A stretch of 34,502 nt of DNA from Geothrix sp. (lineage in GTDB: Bacteria > Acidobacteriota > Holophagae > Holophagales > Holophagaceae): the NCBI GenBank assembly GCA_030681515.1, contig JAUXSE010000066.1, positions 1-34,502 on the forward strand, given 5' to 3'. Positions 1 through 6,412 of this stretch are shown here, piece after piece. A program made the position numbers and the translations under genes. Below the pieces are notes generated by a model, which searched no databases, was not told the DNA's origin, and saw only the letters and a program-made list of their open reading frames with translations. Every line of letters starts with the position of its first letter. Position 1 is the first letter of the stretch.

Positions 1-131
1 ACGAGCAACCACGCCATTCCTGAAAAGACCGAACCCGAGGAAGGCAAAGATCAGAGGCCGACGAAAATCGAAGCGTAACGCGGCGTTTCAGAACTTGAAC
101 CCCACCAGCCAAACAGTCTTGGACGAAGCGG
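1..131 (-). other. Partial gene cassette at the left edge, no gene seen
   Basis: This is the attI-proximal part of a cassette that begins in the R' box of the attC at 132-255 and runs off the window. No start codon with a ribosome-binding site or credible reading frame is visible on either strand. A short stretch near position 8 resembles bases near 6049 in the cassette next to attI (about 15 of 18 bases), which may be chance. Confidence 0.5.
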
Positions 132-255
132 GCCTAACGAAGGAAGCTAACCGGCCCCGCCTGCACCGAGGCGATGAGCGGAGCCGAAATAGCAAAATGT
201 TGATAGAGAACGAAAGGCAATGCAGGCGGGGTCCGAGTTGAGCGAGAGGTTAGGC
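132..255 (-). repeat. attC site 1 (outermost complete)
   Basis: On the minus strand the R'' box GCCTAAC is at 249-255 and the R' box GTTAGGC at 132-138. They enclose the long imperfect palindrome shared by the array, with arms GCAGGCGGGG and CCCCGCCTGC. The central part is the most diverged of the ten copies. It ends the cassette that carries the reversed gene at 313-804. Confidence 0.9.
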
Positions 256-300
256 AGCAAGTGTATTCAAGATTTCTGTCACTTCTTACGATACAAGGCT

Positions 301-308
301 TAGGAGGA
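301..308 (+). promoter_or_regulatory. Strong ribosome-binding site of the reversed cassette gene
   Basis: TAGGAGGA lies 4 bases before the ATG at 313. It fixes the start, and it is unusual here because the other cassette genes have weak or no visible Shine-Dalgarno sequences. A possible -10 (TACGAT, 287-292) precedes it without a clear -35. Confidence 0.7.
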
Positions 309-312
309 ACGC

Positions 313-804
313 ATGCGTTTGATTAAGAGTCTTATTCTTGCAGGGATTGTTGCCAGTGTCGGGGTAAGTGGAGAAGTTCCGAAGACCCTTCCTGAGGCGT
401 TCTATTCAACTGCGAAGGCAGGGAAGAAAATTGATCTTCTTGTCGTGGACCCAGCTTACGACAAGTCAAAGGGGTTCATATTTGACGGTAAAGTTGATTA
501 CCAGGCCGAACTACGTGATACCGCCATGTCCGAAGCAATTGGTATTGGAGTCAAAGAAATCGCAACGCCAGGGAGCCCGTACACACTCAAGCTGACGCTG
601 GTGAATCTGACCACCGCAACATGGACAGGTTTTTTCAATTTACTTGGCAAGGCTACCGTTGAAGGGAATATTTCGGGTGCTGACGGAAAGATTCTATGTA
701 GCTTCCTCATTAAGGCGAAGGTGCCGTTAAAAGGGATGGCAGGGGTGGATCACCGTGGAACAGCAGATACTGTTGTAACGGCGATTCTCAAAGACCTGAA
801 ATAG
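313..804 (+). CDS. Secreted protein of unknown function, reversed cassette gene
   Basis: This 163-residue protein starts with a signal peptide (charged MRLIK, hydrophobic core to about residue 20) and no lipobox. The mature part alternates polar and hydrophobic residues and contains a glycine-rich segment around residues 105-125, suggesting a beta-rich periplasmic or exported domain. I do not recognise the family; a distant relation to DUF4410-type proteins is possible but not shown. It is the only gene in the array on the plus strand, opposite to its cassette's attC. It cannot therefore be read from the integron promoter and must use its own. A strong ribosome-binding site and a downstream intrinsic terminator make it a self-contained unit. 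The gene is real with good confidence; its function is unknown. Confidence 0.8.
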   Translation: MRLIKSLILAGIVASVGVSGEVPKTLPEAFYSTAKAGKKIDLLVVDPAYDKSKGFIFDGKVDYQAELRDTAMSEAIGIGVKEIATPGSPYTLKLTLVNLTTATWTGFFNLLGKATVEGNISGADGKILCSFLIKAKVPLKGMAGVDHRGTADTVVTAILKDLK

Positions 805-817
805 GCTTTCAGCATCT

Positions 818-855
818 GCAGAAGGGGCCGTCGAAGCGGCCCCTTCTGCGTTTTT
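818..855 (+). terminator. Rho-independent terminator inside a cassette
   Basis: A perfect 13-bp stem (818-830 with 837-849) and a 6-base loop are followed by five T residues at 851-855. It sits 13 bases after the stop codon of the reversed gene and before the neighbouring attC. Confidence 0.88.
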
Positions 856-881
856 GAGTCGAGAGCTATACCGCGGTTGTG

Positions 882-1005
882 GCCTAACGAATGGAGCTAA
901 CCGGCCCCGCCTGCGTCGAGACGCTAAACGAAGCCGAGATAGCGAGAAGTTGAAAGAGAGCGGAAGGCAATGCAGGCGGGGTCCGAGTTGAGCGCAGGGT
1001 TAGGG
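882..1005 (-). repeat. attC site 2
   Basis: R'' CCCTAAC is at 999-1005 and R' GTTAGGC at 882-888 (minus strand). The two boxes do not pair fully with each other, but the R'' box matches the R' box at 1695-1701 at the other end of its cassette. The R'' box supplies the TAA stop of the gene at 1000-1686. Confidence 0.92.
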
Positions 1006-1686
1006 CCATCGGGATGGAATCTCGGTATCGAGCGCGATTGTAAGCTCTGAGCAGATGGAGAGAATTTTTGACCGAGAATTAGAGACCTCGGACTGAACGG
1101 AATTGGCTAAATCTATCATTGCCTTGGTGAGTTCAACCAATTTTGAAGGTATTTGAGCAGATGGAGACCAAGTAAAGCCTAGGTAGCCATTCATGCTGAA
1201 GGCATAGATGCAACCATCGTCACCCATGTGTAAGTCTCCACTTGGCCCATACCGAGTCCGTTGGAGGGTTCGTAGCCAAACAGCGGAAATGGCCGTTGCC
1301 AGTTGTGCATCAACCGGCACTAATTTCGTGGTTGAGGGCGTCGTGGGCCTTTTTATGTGCGCAGATTTAGACCCCGGAGGGAGCGGAGGTAGAGGTGGTG
1401 ACGGCAAAAGGAAATTCTTAGAAGCCTGGTGGTATCTAATTTGAAAACCAGGCTCTCCAATACTCGATGAAGAATTGATAAGGCAAATTGAGTAATCCGG
1501 ATGAAAAGAGGGAGCGGCCATCACCCATAGAAGCACCCGACCTTTCGGCAGCAAAGCCTTGCTAAGTCGGGCGATTCCTCCATGCCCAGGGAAAAAGGGA
1601 GAGGGTTCTAGGTGATTAGGAGCGCCCTGTGAAAAAAGGAAGAACACTGGGGCGATCAAGGCGATGAAACATTTAGCTAATCGCAT
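1000..1686 (-). CDS. Hypothetical secreted cassette protein, 228 aa
   Basis: The protein has an N-terminal signal-like segment (MRLAK followed by a hydrophobic stretch to about residue 20), a proline-rich low-complexity stretch around residues 95-105 and a polar C-terminal half. The start is the ATG at 1686, nine bases from the R' box of the preceding attC, as is usual for cassette genes. The stop codon TAA is provided by the R'' box of attC 2. No family is recognised. The proline-rich linker suggests two segments: a short anchored or processed N-terminal part and a C-terminal domain of about 110 residues. It is a full-length cassette gene in the expected orientation and would be read from the integron promoter if transcription reaches this far. 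Confidence 0.7.
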   Translation of the reverse strand: MRLAKCFIALIAPVFFLFSQGAPNHLEPSPFFPGHGGIARLSKALLPKGRVLLWVMAAPSFHPDYSICLINSSSSIGEPGFQIRYHQASKNFLLPSPPLPPLPPGSKSAHIKRPTTPSTTKLVPVDAQLATAISAVWLRTLQRTRYGPSGDLHMGDDGCIYAFSMNGYLGFTWSPSAQIPSKLVELTKAMIDLANSVQSEVSNSRSKILSICSELTIALDTEIPSRWP

Positions 1687-1694
1687 TGGGATGG

Positions 1695-1818
1695 CCCTAA
1701 CGAATGAAGCTAACCGGCCCCGCCTGCACCGAGGCGCTGAACGAAGCCGAGATAGCGAGAAGCTGAGAGAGAGCGAAAGGCAATGCAGGCGGGGTCCGAG
1801 TTGAGCGGAGGGTTAGGG
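1695..1818 (-). repeat. attC site 3
   Basis: R'' CCCTAAC is at 1812-1818 and R' GTTAGGG at 1695-1701. It supplies the TAA stop of the DUF4440-like gene upstream. Confidence 0.92.
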
Positions 1819-2361
1819 CGCGGACTGTGCTTGCGTGGTTGGAGTGACACCTTCGTTGAATATCGAAAGCGCGATCTTCCATTCGCCATCCTTTTGGCGT
1901 TTGAGAATGCGGACGACCTTCATTGCAGATGATTCGACTTTTCCAGTAACGATGTGCCTAACAGTGCCGTGTATTGTTCCCCACTCTGTAGCTTCATCAC
2001 CGCAGATGGAGAGTGAATCAAAGTCCTCTCGGTAATCAAGAATTTCATAATCTGCCATTTCTGACTGACTCTTGGTGAGATAGATATCGCGCTCAGCACG
2101 AGATTTCAGCGCTGGCCCACCTGGAGGCATAAGCACTGCATTCTCGGTGAAGAGGGAGGCCAGAGTCTTAAAGTCTTTGGCTTTCGCGGCAGCGATATCT
2201 CGATTTCTAAGGCGTTGAATGGCCTGAATCGAATCATCCGAATTATGTTTCTCCGATTGCATGGCCCTGGCCTTTGTCGATGAGTTGCTCTGGCTCTCTG
2301 AGTGCACATAGGAAGAGGAAAATACGGCGGCAAAAAGAAGAACGATAGGTCTAATGTGCAT
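1813..2361 (-). CDS. Secreted DUF4440 / SnoaL-like (NTF2-fold) protein
   Basis: The 182-residue product has a signal peptide (about residues 1-21, ending SYVHS), a short polar linker and then a domain of about 125 residues with the layout of DUF4440/SnoaL-like NTF2-fold proteins. An opening helix carries the family-type pattern of alternating Asp, Ala and Lys, followed by a LASLFTENAVLMPPGGP segment, a middle region with E and D residues, and a closing strand ending in DGEWKIALSIFNEG. Such domains often bind small hydrophobic ligands or act as isomerases or hydrolases; no specific reaction can be assigned. The ATG at 2361 is 27 bases after the preceding attC. The stop TAA lies inside attC 3. 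Confidence 0.78.
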   Translation of the reverse strand: MHIRPIVLLFAAVFSSSYVHSESQSNSSTKARAMQSEKHNSDDSIQAIQRLRNRDIAAAKAKDFKTLASLFTENAVLMPPGGPALKSRAERDIYLTKSQSEMADYEILDYREDFDSLSICGDEATEWGTIHGTVRHIVTGKVESSAMKVVRILKRQKDGEWKIALSIFNEGVTPTTQAQSAP

Positions 2362-2387
2362 TGGTTGGCCTCACTGGGAACATGGAG

Positions 2388-2511
2388 CCCTAACGAATGA
2401 AGCTAACCGGCCCCGCCTGCACCGAGGCGCTGATCGAAGCCGAGGAAGCGAGATGTTGAGAGAGAGCGAAAGGTAATGCAGGCGGGGTCCGAGTTGAGCG
2501 GAGGGTTAGGG
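2388..2511 (-). repeat. attC site 4
   Basis: R'' CCCTAAC is at 2505-2511 and R' GTTAGGG at 2388-2394. It closes the toxin-antitoxin cassette. Confidence 0.92.
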
Positions 2512-2525
2512 CTCACGGGACGACC

Positions 2526-2798
2526 TTAACGCTTTGCCCATTCAAGTAAGGCTAGTTGTGCGGCTTGATTCACGGAAAGACCGGCCATCTGCGCTTTGTA
2601 GGAGAGCGCCTGCCAAATGCTGTCTTGGACCCGAAGTGAGTGGGGGCGAGTGGGCTCAGTGACCACTCCTTTGGCCGGGCGACCAGGCTTGGTAAGGCGA
2701 CCGGTGACCTGGGGCCCGAAATTCTTCTCAGCCCAGGAGGCTTCCTTCTCGATGTTGGCTTCAAGTTCGGCGAGGGTAGGACGCTTGCGAGTTGTCAT
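2526..2798 (-). CDS. BrnA-like antitoxin with ribbon-helix-helix-type C terminus
   Basis: This 90-residue protein follows the BrnT-like gene with a four-base ATGA overlap (2795-2798). It has its own strong Shine-Dalgarno AAGGAG at 2805-2810, six bases from the ATG. The N-terminal half is charged and probably disordered or toxin-binding. The C-terminal segment from about residue 52 (HSLRVQDSIWQALSYKAQMA) reads as a strand followed by helices, as in ribbon-helix-helix DNA-binding antitoxins. In BrnTA systems the antitoxin is the second gene, neutralises the RNase toxin and represses the operon; those roles are inferred from order and fold. Antitoxin identity is likely, the exact family less certain. 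Confidence 0.68.
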   Translation of the reverse strand: MTTRKRPTLAELEANIEKEASWAEKNFGPQVTGRLTKPGRPAKGVVTEPTRPHSLRVQDSIWQALSYKAQMAGLSVNQAAQLALLEWAKR

Positions 2799-3043
2799 GG
2801 CGTTCTCCTTTGACGAGATCGGATTGGAAATGCGGTGATGGGGTAAAACCCATCGTCGGTTTCAGCGAAGATCACACGGATGAGGCGACCAGTGTGGTTA
2901 GTGCCTTCACCGACGAATCTGTATGGAACCTCACTTGGGATAGAAGCCCAGTCTTCAGCGTCAAAGACAGATTCGACATCCTCTGGCTCGAGGCCATGTT
3001 CTCGGATCTTTTCTAAGTTTCGTAGTCCCCAGAGGAGGTGCAT
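2795..3043 (-). CDS. BrnT-like ribonuclease toxin
   Basis: The 82-residue protein resembles BrnT toxins. It has an opening segment in which a Trp is followed by a helix ending KIREHGLEPEDVESVFD, matching the family pattern of 'N...K..HG(I/V)..E.A..VF.D'. A central strand with an arginine (GRLIRVIFAETDDGFYPITA) follows, and the tail is basic. BrnT is an RNase E/RelE-fold toxin that inhibits translation by RNA cleavage. The start ATG at 3043 has GGGGAG five to ten bases upstream. It shares one cassette with the antitoxin gene, the usual way such pairs stabilise cassette arrays. DUF4258-type toxins are the main alternative. Confidence 0.68.
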   Translation of the reverse strand: MHLLWGLRNLEKIREHGLEPEDVESVFDAEDWASIPSEVPYRFVGEGTNHTGRLIRVIFAETDDGFYPITAFPIRSRQRRTP

Positions 3044-3115
3044 TTGAGACTCCCCATAACAAATGTATCACAATTAAATCGACGCGCAAGACCCCGCCTG
3101 AAAGAAACGAGGGAG

Positions 3116-3239
3116 CCCTAACGAATGAAGCTAACCGGCCCCGCCTGCACCGAGGCGCTGAACGAAGCCGAGGAAGCTGAATGAAGAGAAAGAGCGGAAG
3201 GCAATGCAGGCGGGGTCCGAGTTGAGCGGAGGGTTAGGC
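3116..3239 (-). repeat. attC site 5
   Basis: R'' GCCTAAC is at 3233-3239 and R' GTTAGGG at 3116-3122, not self-complementary. R'' matches the R' box at 3754-3760. The variable centre differs from its neighbours (GAAGCTGAATGAAGAG). Confidence 0.92.
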
Positions 3240-3725
3240 CGATGCTGGTTTTCGATGCGCAAAGAACGAGGTGATGCCAGAAGAAATGAGGGTGGTTGGG
3301 ATGAGAAGGAGACAATTTATGGCCACAACTTCAACAATTCTTAGCGAGAAGGTTTTGAATAGAGCAACAAGCGGGTAACTGCCAGTGATGACTTGAAGGC
3401 AATCCTTTCGGAACAACACAATAAAAATCCACAACCCAAGTATGACTGCCCAGATCACTGCGCACAGTATTTGCCAACCTATTGATCGAAGATATCCGAC
3501 TGAAGAGAGGCGGGGACCGAGGAAGAAACCGGCCCAGAGTGCCAGTAGTAAATTCGGAGCCAGGATTAATAGAAGAAATAGAAAATCGAGTGAAGTTCCC
3601 TTTGCAATTGTCATTGATCCAAAGGGCGATAAAACATAAGCGATTGGAACAGCTATTACAATGGCCCAAACGATCAAGAAGGTCTTCACGGCTATGCCTC
3701 TTCCACTTGAGGACTTTGTAGGCAT
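3234..3725 (-). CDS. Four-helix membrane protein of unknown function
   Basis: The 163-residue product has a basic N terminus (MPTKSSSGRG) and four predicted membrane helices at about residues 14-34, 47-69, 86-105 and 132-155, with few charged residues between them. It has no signal peptide or recognisable motif. The ATG at 3725 is 28 bases from the preceding attC and the TAA stop comes from the R'' box of attC 5. Small multi-pass proteins of unknown role are common cassette cargo; no transport or immunity function can be assigned from sequence. Confidence 0.75.
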   Translation of the reverse strand: MPTKSSSGRGIAVKTFLIVWAIVIAVPIAYVLSPFGSMTIAKGTSLDFLFLLLILAPNLLLALWAGFFLGPRLSSVGYLRSIGWQILCAVIWAVILGLWIFIVLFRKDCLQVITGSYPLVALFKTFSLRIVEVVAINCLLLIPTTLISSGITSFFAHRKPASA

Positions 3726-3753
3726 GATCGGGGCCCTTTCGTGAATTCGGGAG

Positions 3754-3877
3754 GCCTAACGAATGAAGCTAACCGGCCCCGCCTGCACCGAGGCGACGAA
3801 CGAAGCCGAGGAAGCGAAACGAAGAGAAAGAGCGGAAGACAGTGCGGGCGGGGTCCGAGTTGAGCGGAGGGTTAGGT
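3754..3877 (-). repeat. attC site 6
   Basis: R'' ACCTAAC is at 3871-3877 and R' GTTAGGC at 3754-3760. One long arm carries a change (GTGCGGGCGGGG instead of ATGCAGGCGGGG), leaving a mismatch in the stem. Confidence 0.92.
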
Positions 3878-4288
3878 GCGGTAACGTTCGATGAAACGGG
3901 GTTCACTTAACCCACTATACGAAATGCCTGTGCAACTTACCTTGAATGTTGCACCAAGATTGAATTGAATTTCAGCCCGTACATTTGAGGATTGGATGTC
4001 GAGGGGGATTTCGAAGACGCCGTTGATGTGCTCATCATTCACCCAAATCGACCCTCTCCAAATATCGAAAGTATCGTCATCGTGTTCAAGCGGAAGATCT
4101 GGGATTTCGGAGGATTGAACCCCGGTGAACACTAATCGCCCGATTTGGCCGCAGCCGGTACCTGGCTCTTGGAATGGGGTTCCTTCGAAGAGGTAGAGAT
4201 AAACGTACGGCAGTTCGACGACAATTTCGTCTCCATGCCTGGAGATGGTCCGAATTTGGGAGTCATGGAATTCGGCGAATGTTTTCAT
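3872..4288 (-). CDS. Hypothetical cytoplasmic cassette protein, 138 aa
   Basis: The protein begins MKTFAEFHDSQIRTI at the ATG at 4288. An in-frame GTG at 4306 would add six residues but lies in the R' box, so I prefer the ATG. No clear Shine-Dalgarno supports either start. The opening 'FHDSQI' followed by acidic and hydrophobic alternation (EIVVELPYVYLYLFEG) resembles small beta-rich proteins often annotated as immunity- or DUF-type. There are no membrane segments. The sequence has several acidic patches (EHDDDTFD) and ends FIERYRT. Its TAA stop is part of attC 6. Function unknown. Confidence 0.7.
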   Translation of the reverse strand: MKTFAEFHDSQIRTISRHGDEIVVELPYVYLYLFEGTPFQEPGTGCGQIGRLVFTGVQSSEIPDLPLEHDDDTFDIWRGSIWVNDEHINGVFEIPLDIQSSNVRAEIQFNLGATFKVSCTGISYSGLSEPRFIERYRT

Positions 4289-4304
4289 CTGGGCGGCCAG
4301 TGGC

Positions 4305-4428
4305 ACCTAACGAAAGTAGCTAACCGGCCGCGCCTGCACCGAGGCGCTGAACGGAGCCGAGGAAGCGGGAAGCTGAGAGAGAACAGAAGGCAATGCAGGC
4401 GGGGTCCGAGTTGAGCGAAGGGTTAGGC
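4305..4428 (-). repeat. attC site 7
   Basis: R'' GCCTAAC is at 4422-4428 and R' GTTAGGT at 4305-4311. It has GGCCGCGCCTGC in one arm where the other copies have GGCCCCGCCTGC, so one base pair of the stem is lost. Confidence 0.92.
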
Positions 4429-4758
4429 GCGATAGAGGCGGGCCAATATGACTTTGTGAAGTTGCGTAACGGTAATTGGAACAATGTTGTCATCGTGAGT
4501 CAAAAAAGGAAGACCCTCTGAGTGAAAGAGCCACTGATCCATTTGAATACCAAACGCATCGTTGATTGTTCCGCCCGGTGGGGCGAATGGGAAAAGATAC
4601 CGATTTTCAATGAAAGACAATAAGGCATCACCATCATCACCAGTGATCCCAAGATCGCGTTCAAGCTGGGAGTCAGATGAAATGCTCTTTCGAAGCGGTA
4701 ATGCAGTGAATTCGCGCAACAGCTCGATAACCTCGTCAATGGTGGGTTTTGGCTGCAT
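4423..4758 (-). CDS. DUF1493-like small acidic protein (acyl-carrier-like fold)
   Basis: This 111-residue protein carries the DUF1493 hallmark at about residues 32-43, a leucine-rich segment running into RDLGITGDDGDALL, preceded by a helix and followed by an aromatic-rich C-terminal half. DUF1493 proteins resemble acyl-carrier folds, but the Ser of a true phosphopantetheine site (DSL) is absent here: the position reads GDDGD. A carrier function therefore cannot be assumed. The start ATG at 4758 is close to the preceding attC, and the TAA stop lies within attC 7. The family is often found in accessory regions; function unknown. Confidence 0.68.
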   Translation of the reverse strand: MQPKPTIDEVIELLREFTALPLRKSISSDSQLERDLGITGDDGDALLSFIENRYLFPFAPPGGTINDAFGIQMDQWLFHSEGLPFLTHDDNIVPITVTQLHKVILARLYRA

Positions 4759-4765
4759 TGGCGGC

Positions 4766-4889
4766 GCCTAACGAAAGAAGCTAACCGGCCCCGCCTGCAC
4801 CGAGGCGCTGAACGGAGTCGAGGTAGCGAGAAGTTGAGAGAGAGCGGAAGGCAATGCAGGCGGGGTCCGAGTTGAGCGGAGGGTTAGGC
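4766..4889 (-). repeat. attC site 8
   Basis: R'' GCCTAAC is at 4883-4889 and R' GTTAGGC at 4766-4772. The stem arms pair fully (GCAGGCGGGG with CCCCGCCTGC). Confidence 0.92.
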
Positions 4890-4892
4890 CGA

Positions 4893-5243
4893 TCACGGTA
4901 TCTCGGTGTACTGATGGGTAGGGTGTGTTGGTGAATAACCGCAGGAAGGACAGGAGGGAGACGCCTCTTGGCGGGCAAGGAGATCTGAATGGCTACCCTT
5001 ATTCATGTAGTACCAGGCATAGCTTTTCTTGCATTCTGGGCAACGGATCGCAGCGGCCCACCATAGCAACCAAAAGATGGCGATGATGAAATAGGTGCCA
5101 GTGGTAATCGCCTCAGGCAATTTAAGGGGGTTACCGGACCAGAGCGAACTGAAGGCGAAGGTAAGTATGATCGCCAGCCATGTGAGAACCACCCATAAAG
5201 AGTACTTCCAGCCTTGGCCTGTTTGATGGGCGAACTCCTTCAT
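4893..5243 (-). CDS. Two-helix membrane protein with C-terminal zinc ribbon
   Basis: The 116-residue product has two membrane helices at about residues 14-34 and 46-66, then a cytoplasmic tail with two CxxC pairs (C68/C71 in CPEC and C98/C101 in CPSC). The CPSCG pattern is typical of a zinc ribbon. The aromatic-rich loop between the pairs contains AWYYMNKG. The ATG at 5243 has TGGAG six to ten bases upstream. Unlike five of its neighbours, the gene ends on its own TGA, a few bases before the R'' box of attC 8. The zinc ribbon could bind protein or nucleic acid at the membrane; function unknown. Confidence 0.75.
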   Translation of the reverse strand: MKEFAHQTGQGWKYSLWVVLTWLAIILTFAFSSLWSGNPLKLPEAITTGTYFIIAIFWLLWWAAAIRCPECKKSYAWYYMNKGSHSDLLARQEASPSCPSCGYSPTHPTHQYTEIP

Positions 5244-5257
5244 GGGTGCTCCAGGAG

Positions 5258-5381
5258 GCCTAACGAAGGAAGCTAACCGGCCCCGCCTGCACCGAGGCGA
5301 CGATCGAAGCCGAGGAAGCGAGATGCTGAGAGAGAGCGGAAGGCAATGCAGGCGGGGTCCGAGTTGAGCGCAGGGTTAGGC
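5258..5381 (-). repeat. attC site 9
   Basis: R'' GCCTAAC is at 5375-5381 and R' GTTAGGC at 5258-5264. It closes a cassette with no convincing gene. Confidence 0.92.
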
Positions 5382-5693
5382 CGAGACAATGGGACATGAG
5401 CTTGAAGCCTATGAATGAGAAGGCAGATCGAAGGTGAAGAAAGGATGGCAGAAGCCGCTGGGCGTGCCCAGGAGACGAAAGGCTAAATGCTGACGACCTG
5501 GCCGCCCCTTTGCTGCTGGGTGGAAGGAACCAATCGGGGCCGGTTAGATGGCCAGGGTACCGAGCCCGTGTACTGTGGCCCGCCAGGGCGACCATGAAGG
5601 CCAACGAGGGAGGACGAAGGCAACGACTATGCTTCGAGGAATGCCCGGATTCGCTGTGCTTGCGCAGCACTGAGAAAGAGCGTTTTCGAGGTG
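5382..5693 (-). other. Cassette body without a convincing gene
   Basis: These 312 bases lie between attC 9 and attC 10. An open frame crosses the whole cassette on the minus strand and another on the plus strand, but both run through the flanking attC sequences, lack a ribosome-binding site and show no protein-like pattern. Either it is a non-coding cassette (regulatory or small RNA) or it holds a very short gene I cannot recognise. Confidence 0.55.
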
Positions 5694-5817
5694 GCCTAAC
5701 GAATGAAGCTAACCGGCCCCGCCTGCGCCGAGGCGCTGAGCGGAGCCGAGATAGCGAGAAGTTGAGAGAGAGCGAAAGGCAATGCAGGCGGGGTCCGAGT
5801 TGAGCGGAGGGTTTGGC
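5694..5817 (-). repeat. attC site 10 (next to attI) with altered R'' box
   Basis: R' GTTAGGC is at 5694-5700, but the R'' box at 5811-5817 reads GCCAAAC instead of GCCTAAC. This is the only copy with such a change. It removes the R''/R' match across its cassette and also the TAA that ends several other cassette frames. Confidence 0.9.
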
Positions 5818-6188
5818 GCGCCACCACGCTGGCACCCATTCGAGCAGGCGAAACGCATGGACATGCCAGAGCGATGGGGATGCCGATTGGATGAGGACGG
5901 GAATTCATACCACCGAGCCCAAAAGGAGAAAACCGAATTGGATTGCACCAAGACCTGAGCAAATGGGGCCGAAAACGTGGGCTAAATCAGGGCGTTGGTA
6001 GGGACGAATGAGATTTCACCCATTATGCCAGGGGAACGGCGTGGCGTTGTGAGAGCGCAATCACGCCATTCAGGAGAAGCCGGAGTTCGCTAGACCCAGG
6101 GCCAAGCGACGGTAGAGGCCAAACAGACGGAGCCACACGGAAATTGAGAAGGAGATCAAAAGGCCAACTGAATGAGAAGCCCGAAAGC
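5818..6188 (-). other. First cassette body next to attI, no convincing gene
   Basis: This would be the most recently inserted cassette. On the minus strand two overlapping open frames run into attC 10 (starts near 5951 and 5962). On the plus strand a 62-codon frame begins at 5813 inside the attC. None has a ribosome-binding site or recognisable protein features. The segment may be non-coding cargo or a decayed gene. Confidence 0.5.
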
Positions 6189-6195
6189 GCCTAAC
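6189..6195 (-). other. attI: attI core recombination site
   Basis: On the minus strand the bases read AATTTAA followed by GTTAGGC, closely resembling the end of attI of class 1 integrons (AACAAA before GTTAGGC). It is the only GTTAGGC on the intI side of the array that is not part of an attC repeat, and it lies 218 bases upstream of the intI start. Crossover is expected between the G and the first T. Further integrase-binding repeats within attI could not be defined. Confidence 0.8.
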
Positions 6196-6207
6196 TTAAA
6201 TTGGACG

Positions 6208-6264
6208 GTGGGGTTGGTGGGGGGGGAGTTCGCCTAGGTCGGGGGCGGGGTGGGCGGTGGGGGG
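6208..6264 (+). other. G-rich tracts with G-quadruplex potential beside attI
   Basis: The plus strand holds runs of 4, 8, 5, 4, 3 and 6 guanines. Bases 6241-6264 fit the canonical four-run pattern (G5, G4, G3, G6 with loops of one to four bases). The tract lies between the attI core and the intI promoter. Confidence 0.6.
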
Positions 6265-6302
6265 TTCGTGGCCGGTGGAATGGGCGGCCTTTGGTTGGGG
6301 GC

Positions 6303-6330
6303 TTGACTGGCGAAAAAAAAACGATAGATT
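6303..6330 (+). promoter_or_regulatory. Probable intI promoter
   Basis: A -35 TTGACT (6303-6308) and a -10 TAGATT (6325-6330) are separated by 16 bases that include nine consecutive adenines (6313-6321). The intI ATG is about 75 bases downstream of the expected start. No LexA-type operator (CTGT-N8-ACAG) is visible, and the leftward cassette promoter could not be identified with confidence. Confidence 0.6.
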
Positions 6331-6412
6331 GAGTCATCTGCCGGGTATTCGAGTCGAGGTGTTGATCCGAGTTTAGCGCGATAGGCGGTCTGTGGCGATG
6401 GGAGCAGAGGCC

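Noticed and set aside
132-5817. CRISPR-like spacing of repeats
   Set aside because: Units are 124 bp, separated by genes of variable length, with attC boxes and an integrase nearby; there are no short regular spacers or cas genes.
5260-5962. Minus-strand frames crossing attC 9 and attC 10
   Set aside because: Part of their length encodes the same attC-derived peptide (LRSTRTPPALP) that appears in one frame of every attC copy, and no ribosome-binding sites support them.
6303-6412. LexA operator controlling intI
   Set aside because: SOS control is common for intI, but no CTGT-N8-ACAG-like site is present near the proposed promoter; other phyla use different LexA motifs, so this remains open.
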